Translations under genes and position numbers: made by a program
Assembly (NCBI GenBank): GCA_019348575.1
Contig: JAHWJE010000152.1
Location: 1 to 5,251 of the forward strand
Length of the DNA stretch: 5,251 nucleotides
Direction: 5' to 3'
Origin: Actinomycetota bacterium
Lineage (GTDB): Bacteria > Actinomycetota > Thermoleophilia > Solirubrobacterales > Solirubrobacteraceae
Notes under the pieces: model-generated
Seen by the model: only the letters and a program-made list of their open reading frames with translations
Databases searched by the model: none
Told to the model about the DNA's origin: nothing
Part shown: positions 1-4,276 of the stretch, piece after piece
How the letters are laid out: every line of letters begins with the position of its first letter
How positions within the stretch are numbered: position 1 is the first letter of the stretch

Positions 1-549
1 CAGCGGCTGCTCGACGTCGGGTCCGAAAGCGAGGCGCTCGCCCGTGACCTGGCGAAGAGCCGCCTGTTCGCCCACCGCACGAGAGGGCTCGGGCAGTTGA
101 GTCCCGACGATGCGGCGCAGCGCGGCGTCAGCGGTCCCGTCGCGCGGGGATCGGGGCTGCGCAGCGACGTGCGAGCCGACGATCGCGGCTACCGCAGCCT
201 CGGCTTCGCCCCGCTCGTGCGCGAAGACGGAGATGCGCGCGCCCGCGCGCTCGCTCGAACCGACGAGGCGGCGCAGTCCGCCGGGCTGGCGGCAGCGGCG
301 CTCGAACGCGCGCATGACGCGGCGCAGCTCGACACCCCCAGCTTCGCCGCTGCCGGAGCGAGCCTGGTCGAGAGCGCGCGTGGACCGGTGCGCGTCGTGC
401 GCGACGGCGCCGGGCAACTGCACCGAACCGCGCCCGGTGCGCGCGCCGCGCGGCAGGCGGCCGGCGAGCTCGCCGTCGGCCACGAGTGGGCAGCCGCGCT
501 CGTGACCGTCGCGTCCTTCGACATCTCCCCCTGGCGGGTGGGTGCGTGA
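1..549 (+). CDS. nuoD: NADH-quinone oxidoreductase subunit D-like protein (49 kDa subunit), 3' part only
   Basis: The frame is open from the first base, so the start lies outside the window; 182 C-terminal residues are visible. NuoD forms the floor of the quinone cavity in the peripheral arm of complex I, next to NuoB and NuoH. The stretch SRLFAHRTRGLGQL (residues 20-33 of the visible part) followed by GVSGPVARGSG (42-52) matches the NuoD pattern SRL..R..G.G then GV.GP..R.SG. GDARARALARTDEAAQS (77-93) matches the GD.yaR...R..E...S block. The end, ASFDISPWRV, sits where NuoD has GS.DPV...VDR. The visible part has no cysteine, so the Ni-binding C-terminal CxxC of [NiFe]-hydrogenase large subunits is absent, as expected for NuoD. 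The last ~90 residues diverge from standard NuoD. The stop overlaps the nuoH GTG by 4 bases (GTGA). It could be the D half of a NuoCD fusion, which cannot be told here. Confidence 0.85.
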   Translation, partial: QRLLDVGSESEALARDLAKSRLFAHRTRGLGQLSPDDAAQRGVSGPVARGSGLRSDVRADDRGYRSLGFAPLVREDGDARARALARTDEAAQSAGLAAAALERAHDAAQLDTPSFAAAGASLVESARGPVRVVRDGAGQLHRTAPGARAARQAAGELAVGHEWAAALVTVASFDISPWRVGA

Positions 550-1454
550 GCGAGCTCTCGCCGCTCGCGATCCTCGTCGTGGCGCTCGGCGGGGCGTTCG
601 TCGTCGCGCTGGTCGAGCAGCTTGTCGCGGGCTACGTGCCGGCGCCCGCAGCCGTGCTGCGCCGCTCGGCCGGGGTGTTCGGCGAACCGCTTCAGCGCCC
701 GGCGACCTACGACAGCTGGCTCTTTCACGCCGCGCCCGTCCTGCTCGTGTTCGGCGCGGTCTCGGCGCTCGCGATGGTCCCGTGGACGCCCGCGTTTCGC
801 GGCATCGACCTGCAGTCGGGCGCGATCTTCTTCGCGGCCGCGCTCGCGTACGTGACGCCCGCCGTCTTCATGGCGGGATGGGGAGCCGGCAGCCCGCCGG
901 CGGTGCTGGGCGCGTTTCGCTTCCTCGCGCTGATGCTCGCCTACGCGATGCCGCTGGCGATGGTCATCACCGCCGTCGCTGCGCCGGCCGGTTCGCTGCG
1001 GCCCGTCGACATCGTCGACGTCCAGGCCACGGTGCCGATGGCGGTCGCCCAGCCGCTGGCGGCCGCGCTCTGGCTGCCGGCGGTGATGGCCGTCTGCTTT
1101 CTGGCGCCGTTCGACCTGCCACAGGCGCCGGGCGAGCTCGGCGGCGGCGCGTTCTCGGGGTACCGCGGACTGGAAGCGGGGCTCGTCACGCTCGCGCAGC
1201 GGATCCTCGTCGTCGCGGTGTCGGGGATGACCGCGGCGCTGTTCCTCGGCGGCTGGCACGGGCCGCTGCTGCCCGACGCGGTCTGGATGGCCGTCAAGAC
1301 GGTGGCCGTCGCCGCGCTGCTGCTCTGGGCGGGGCGGCGCGTTCCGCGCGTCGAGATCGACCGCCTCCTGTCGTTCGCATGGAAGGTCGCGATTCCGCTG
1401 GCGATCGCCGCGATCGTCTACGCCGGCCCGCTGACGCTGTGGTTCTACCGGTGA
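546..1454 (+). CDS. nuoH: NADH-quinone oxidoreductase subunit H, divergent
   Basis: NuoH is the membrane subunit joining the quinone site to the proton-pumping arm. The product is 302 residues (E. coli NuoH is 325) with about eight hydrophobic segments. Recognisable blocks are AGWG (110-113), PFDLPQAPGEL (188-198, family PFD.PEAE.EL), the segment around SGYRGLEAGL (204-213), FLGGWHGPLLP (233-243) and SFAWK (276-280). The GTG at 546 is chosen because it overlaps the upstream stop as GTGA and gives the expected N-terminal helix; the in-frame ATG at 486 would overlap the NuoD tail by more than 60 bases. A weak GGGTGGG lies at 536-542, so translation probably depends on coupling. Oddities: the loop after helix 1, which normally carries R.GPNRVG, is shortened and replaced by proline- and alanine-rich sequence (30-41), and several conserved glutamates are missing. 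The family call is firm; function as a normal quinone-site subunit is not. Confidence 0.93.
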   Translation: MSELSPLAILVVALGGAFVVALVEQLVAGYVPAPAAVLRRSAGVFGEPLQRPATYDSWLFHAAPVLLVFGAVSALAMVPWTPAFRGIDLQSGAIFFAAALAYVTPAVFMAGWGAGSPPAVLGAFRFLALMLAYAMPLAMVITAVAAPAGSLRPVDIVDVQATVPMAVAQPLAAALWLPAVMAVCFLAPFDLPQAPGELGGGAFSGYRGLEAGLVTLAQRILVVAVSGMTAALFLGGWHGPLLPDAVWMAVKTVAVAALLLWAGRRVPRVEIDRLLSFAWKVAIPLAIAAIVYAGPLTLWFYR

Positions 1455-2008
1455 GCGAGCTCGCGACAGCGCTCGTCTTCTGGCCGGCCGCCGCGCTGAT
1501 GCTCGTCTGGGGCGTGTACGTCTTTCGCACCTCGTCGATGGCCCGCGCCGGGCTGCTGCTGCTCGGTGCGCTGGGCATCGAAGGCCTGCTGTTCCTCGCC
1601 CTGGCGAGCGAGTTTCTGGGTGTGCTGATGATCCTGATGATGAGCGGCGAGATGGTCATCATGGTCTTCTTCATGGTCATGTTCATGCCCGACCCCGGCG
1701 GGCTGATGGGCATGGACATGACGCACGACAAACGCCGCTCGGCGGGGATCGCCGTCGCGCTGGCGCTGGCGCTCGCGATCGTCGCCGTGCTGACCGACTG
1801 GCCGGCCCGCATGAGCGGCGCCGACGCCCCGGACGTGCGCGCGATCGGCTTCGAGGTGATGGGCCGCTCGATGTTCTCGTTTCTGTTCGCCGCCATGACG
1901 ATCCTGTTCGCGATGGTCGGCGGCATCCTCGTCGCCAAGCACGGCGGGCGACTCGGGCTTGCAGCGCCCGGCGACGAGCCGCGCGACGCACGGGGAGCGA
2001 CCGAGTGA
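1451..2008 (+). CDS. nuoJ: NADH-quinone oxidoreductase subunit J, methionine-rich variant
   Basis: NuoJ is a small membrane subunit between NuoH and NuoK whose third helix couples quinone chemistry to pumping. The product is 185 residues, close to E. coli NuoJ (184), with five likely membrane segments near 5-25, 32-52, 55-80, 97-115 and 138-162. EFLGVLMIL (54-62) aligns with the family block EFL.VvQIL that leads into helix 3. The usual YAGAIMVLF bulge reads MSGEMVIMVF here, placing a glutamate (E67) where alanine is normal, and eleven methionines lie within residues 60-90. A charged loop, MTHDKRRS (90-97), follows. The GTG start overlaps the nuoH stop as GTGA; there is no Shine-Dalgarno sequence, so translation is probably coupled to nuoH. 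The C-terminal tail is hydrophilic. Nothing in the position or fold suggests another family, though an FpoJ- or hydrogenase-like subclade is possible. Confidence 0.88.
   Translation: MSELATALVFWPAAALMLVWGVYVFRTSSMARAGLLLLGALGIEGLLFLALASEFLGVLMILMMSGEMVIMVFFMVMFMPDPGGLMGMDMTHDKRRSAGIAVALALALAIVAVLTDWPARMSGADAPDVRAIGFEVMGRSMFSFLFAAMTILFAMVGGILVAKHGGRLGLAAPGDEPRDARGATE
1992..1997 (+). promoter_or_regulatory. Ribosome binding site for the GTG at 2005
   Basis: GGGGAG lies inside the last codons of nuoJ and ends 7 bases before the GTG at 2005, an ideal spacing. It is too far (54 bases) from the nuoK ATG at 2052, which has no purine-rich site of its own. The best initiation signal in this gap therefore belongs to the short frame at 2005-2055. 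Confidence 0.45.
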
Positions 2009-2055
2009 GCATCGTCCTGCCCGCCGTCGGGACGCAGGCGCAGGCGCAGCGATGA
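2005..2055 (+). CDS. Possible 16-residue coupling minicistron between nuoJ and nuoK
   Basis: A GTG at 2005 overlaps the nuoJ stop as GTGA, has GGGGAG at ideal spacing, and opens a frame of 16 codons (VSIVLPAVGTQAQAQR) whose TGA at 2053-2055 overlaps the nuoK ATG as ATGA. No family resemblance is seen. The likely role, if translated, is to carry ribosomes across the 43-base gap so that nuoK is started by reinitiation. The second half is a CGCAGG hexamer repeat coding for Q-A. It could equally be chance: start and stop overlaps are easy to find in such GC-rich sequence, and it could be the remains of an older nuoK start shifted out of frame. Confidence 0.35.
   Translation: MSIVLPAVGTQAQAQR
2033..2049 (+). 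repeat. Short CGCAGG tandem repeat upstream of nuoK
   Basis: The hexamer CGCAGG occurs twice in full and then as CGCAG, immediately before the nuoK ATG. It lies in the only intergenic gap inside the nuoH-nuoL run and occupies the place where a ribosome binding site for nuoK would be expected. Slippage of such a repeat could have changed the spacing between nuoJ and nuoK. Confidence 0.5.
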
Positions 2056-2360
2056 TCTCGCTGCCGGTGGTGCTCGCGGTCGCGGCGCTGATGTTCGGCA
2101 TCGGCCTGTACGGCGTGCTGGGCCAGACGAACGCGGTGATGGTGATCATGGGCGTCGAGCTGATGCTCGGCGCGGCGATGCTCAACGTCGTCGGCTTCCT
2201 GCGCTACGCCTGGCCGGACGCGACCAGCGGCGCGTTCTTCGTGCTGATCGTGATGACGCTGATGGCGGTCGAGGCCGCCGTCGGATTCGCGCTCGTCATC
2301 GCCACGTTTCGCAACCGCCGAACCGCCGAGGTCGACGACCTGACCGACCTCAAGGGCTGA
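2052..2360 (+). CDS. nuoK: NADH-quinone oxidoreductase subunit K
   Basis: NuoK is the smallest antiporter-like membrane subunit of complex I (related to MrpC) and lies on the central proton path. The product is 102 residues, the usual size, with three membrane segments near 3-23, 28-50 and 60-86. The two glutamates known to matter for proton transfer are present: E36 in MGVELMLGAAMLN and E74 in MAVEAAVGFAL. The C-terminal tail is charged (FRNRRTAEVDDLTDLKG). The ATG at 2052 is chosen over the in-frame ATG at 1959 because the latter adds a 31-residue hydrophilic arginine-rich leader lying mostly inside nuoJ. Its stop overlaps the nuoL ATG by one base (TGATG). MrpC is the main alternative, but the nuoJ and nuoL neighbours settle the call. 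Confidence 0.92.
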   Translation: MISLPVVLAVAALMFGIGLYGVLGQTNAVMVIMGVELMLGAAMLNVVGFLRYAWPDATSGAFFVLIVMTLMAVEAAVGFALVIATFRNRRTAEVDDLTDLKG

Positions 2361-4147
2361 TGGCGGCGCTGCTGTGGCTGACCGTCGCCGTTCCCGCTGT
2401 CGCGGCGGTCCTCGTGCGCTTCTCGCCGCGCGACCGCGCCCTGAGCGTCGCCGGAGCGGCGGCGGCGGCCGTTGCGGCGTGGGCGCTGCTCGTCGCCGCC
2501 GCCGGCGGCGAGACCGCGGGCAGCGGCTTTGCGTGGCTGGCGGCGGGCGACCTCGACGTCGGTCTGCGGCTCGACGAGCTCGCAGCGGCGATGAGCGCCA
2601 CCGTCGCGACCGTCGGGCTGGTGGTGATCGTCTACGCGACCGGCTACTTCGCGCAAGAGCCCCGCCGGCGCTCCGCGCTCGCCGGCCTGCTGGCGTTCCT
2701 CGCCGCCATGCAGGGCCTCGTCCTCGCCGACGGCTATCTGGCGCTGCTCATCTTCTGGGAGCTCGTCGGCGCAGCATCGGCGCGGCTGATCGCCTTCAAC
2801 CGCGACGACCCACTCGCCGTCCCCGGGTCGGTGCGGGCCTTCCTGACGACGCGCAGCGCCGACCTCGGGTTCTACGTCGCGGTGCTGGCCGCCGCCACGG
2901 GCGGCGCGCTCGCCCCCGGCCCGCTCCTCGCCGTCGCGCTGCTGCTCTTCGCCGGCGCGGCCGGCAAGTCGGCCCAGGTCCCCCTGCAGGGCTGGCTGCC
3001 GGACGCCATGGTCGGGCCGACGCCGGTCTCGGCGCTGCTGCACTCGGCGACGATGGTGGCCGCCGGCGTGTACCTGCTGATGCGCAGCCACGCGCTGCTC
3101 GCGGGCTGGCCACTGGAGGTCGTCGGCTGGGTGGGCGCGATCACCGCCGTCGCCGCGGCCGCGATCGCGCTGGCCCAGGACGACCTCAAGCGCGTGCTCG
3201 CGGGCTCGACCTCCAGCCAGCTGGGGCTGATGTTCGTGGGCCTCGCCGCCGGCGGGCCCGTCGTCGCGCTGTTTCACCTGATCGCGCACGCGGCCGGCAA
3301 GGCCGGCATGTTCCTCGCCGCCGGCATCTTCCAGCACGAGCGCGGCTCGACGAAGCTCTCGGCGCTGCGGGGCGCCGGCCGCGAGGACCGGCCGGCGTTC
3401 GCCTGCTTCGCGGTCGGCGCGCTCAGCATCGCGGCGGTCCCGCCGCTGGCGGGCTTCTGGAGCAAGGAGCACGTCGCCGCCGCCGCCGAGCACCAGATCG
3501 CATGGTTTGTGCTCGTCCTCGCCGCCGCCGCCGGCGCCGCCGCCTACCTGCTGCGGCCGGCGCTCGTGCTCTGGCGCGGCGAGAGCGCGGCTGCGCCGGC
3601 GCACCTGTCCGGAAGGACCGCGATGCTCGCCGGCGCCGGCGCCCTTGCCGGCGGCTCGGTCGGCCTCGGCCTCGTGGGCACGCAGCTGCGCGAGCTCGTC
3701 GGCGGGCAACTGCCCACCTCGATGCTGAGCCTGACGCTGTCCGTCGTCGCCGTCGCAGCAGGCGCTGGGGCGGTGCTGCTGTCGGTGCGGCTGCCGCGCA
3801 GGCTCGTCCGCGCCGCCGCGCGGCAGCTCTACGCCGACGACCTGCTCGACGCGATCGCCCGGCGCCCCGTCGTCGCCCTGGCCGGCGCCGGCGACGCCGC
3901 CGACCGGCGCGCGATCGACGCCGTCGTCGACGCCACGCCGCGCGCGGTCGTGCACGCGGCGAACGCCACCGACCGGCTCGACGCGGGCGGCGTCGACGAG
4001 GCGGTCGACGGGGTCGCGCGGCTGGTCGGCGCCGGGGGCCGGCAGTCGCGGCGGCTGCAGACCGGCCGCCTGCACGAGTATCTCCGCGACAGCGCCGTCG
4101 GCGCCGTCGCCGTCGCCGCCGTCATCGCCTTGGCCGCTCTCCTCTGA
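2360..4147 (+). CDS. nuoL: NADH-quinone oxidoreductase subunit L
   Basis: NuoL is the distal antiporter-like proton pump of the complex I membrane arm. The product is 595 residues (E. coli 613). Key residues are visible: E134 in FWELVG, K203 in AGKSAQVPLQGWLPDAM, H228 in LLHSATMVAAGVYLL, K277 in DDLKRVLAGSTSSQLG, H306 and H310 in FHLIAHAAGKAGMF, and K369 in GFWSKE. These are the Proton_antipo_M blocks in order. The segment after ~485 is a charged region fitting the lateral helix, with RRLQTGRLHEYL (564-575) before a final hydrophobic helix (576-595), a normal NuoL ending. An arginine (R142) replaces the usual neutral residue in the E134 helix. AAGGG at 2352-2356 sits close to the ATG, and the start overlaps the nuoK stop by one base. 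The repeat-like pair AIDAVVDATPRAV (518-530) and GVDEAVDGVARLV (544-556) lies in the lateral helix. MrpA is excluded by size and context. Confidence 0.95.
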   Translation: MAALLWLTVAVPAVAAVLVRFSPRDRALSVAGAAAAAVAAWALLVAAAGGETAGSGFAWLAAGDLDVGLRLDELAAAMSATVATVGLVVIVYATGYFAQEPRRRSALAGLLAFLAAMQGLVLADGYLALLIFWELVGAASARLIAFNRDDPLAVPGSVRAFLTTRSADLGFYVAVLAAATGGALAPGPLLAVALLLFAGAAGKSAQVPLQGWLPDAMVGPTPVSALLHSATMVAAGVYLLMRSHALLAGWPLEVVGWVGAITAVAAAAIALAQDDLKRVLAGSTSSQLGLMFVGLAAGGPVVALFHLIAHAAGKAGMFLAAGIFQHERGSTKLSALRGAGREDRPAFACFAVGALSIAAVPPLAGFWSKEHVAAAAEHQIAWFVLVLAAAAGAAAYLLRPALVLWRGESAAAPAHLSGRTAMLAGAGALAGGSVGLGLVGTQLRELVGGQLPTSMLSLTLSVVAVAAGAGAVLLSVRLPRRLVRAAARQLYADDLLDAIARRPVVALAGAGDAADRRAIDAVVDATPRAVVHAANATDRLDAGGVDEAVDGVARLVGAGGRQSRRLQTGRLHEYLRDSAVGAVAVAAVIALAALL

Positions 4148-4148
4148 C

Positions 4149-4155
4149 GGAAGGA
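4149..4155 (+). promoter_or_regulatory. Strong ribosome binding site for nuoM
   Basis: GGAAGGA lies in the 12-base gap after the nuoL stop and ends 4 bases before the ATG at 4160. It is the clearest Shine-Dalgarno sequence in the window and fixes the nuoM start. It is intact although the gene behind it is cut short. Confidence 0.75.
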
Positions 4156-4159
4156 CCCG

Positions 4160-4276
4160 ATGCCGCTTCTCACGCTCGCCGTCGCCATCCCGCTGATCGC
4201 CGCCGTCGCCGTGGCGTTCGTCCCCGCGCGCGCGACCTCCGTGCCGCGGATCGTCGCGCTCGGCGCCGCCGGGCTG
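4160..4276 (+). pseudogene. nuoM: NADH-quinone oxidoreductase subunit M, 5' fragment
   Basis: After the nuoL stop and a strong ribosome binding site, the frame starts MPLLTLAVAIPLIAAVAVAF, a first membrane helix with the proline-containing pattern typical of NuoM (and of NuoL-type subunits), then VPARATSVPRIVAL. NuoM normally follows NuoL in the operon and is about 500 residues long; here similarity ends near residue 39, in AAGL, where the second half of the protein's first helical hairpin should begin. No further NuoM sequence or nuoN appears in the window. Position and start signal make the call likely; the short length limits certainty. The 3' boundary is uncertain by about ten bases because the sequence shared with the next piece hides the exact join. 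Confidence 0.7.

Noticed and set aside
486..545. Upstream ATG start for nuoH
   Set aside because: It would overlap the conserved C-terminal region of the NuoD-like gene by 64 bases and adds a hydrophilic leader; the GTGA overlap start at 546 fits better.
1..549. [NiFe]-hydrogenase large subunit (HycE/EchE type)
   Set aside because: No cysteine occurs in the visible 182 residues, so the C-terminal nickel ligands are absent; the motifs fit NuoD.
189..1259. Minus-strand frame opposite nuoD and nuoH
   Set aside because: Arginine-rich low-complexity product without family features; a shadow of the sense genes.
542..2008. Long + frame ending as nuoJ but starting inside nuoH
   Set aside because: Only the part from the GTG at 1451 resembles NuoJ; the first 300 codons are an arginine-rich shadow of nuoH.
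1959..2051. Upstream ATG start for nuoK
   Set aside because: It adds 31 arginine-rich residues lying largely inside nuoJ before a first helix that normally begins at the N-terminus.
2052..4147. Mrp-type Na+/H+ antiporter subunits (MrpC and MrpA)
   Set aside because: Related folds, but nuoD, nuoH and nuoJ directly upstream and the NuoL-type C-terminus with lateral helix identify complex I.
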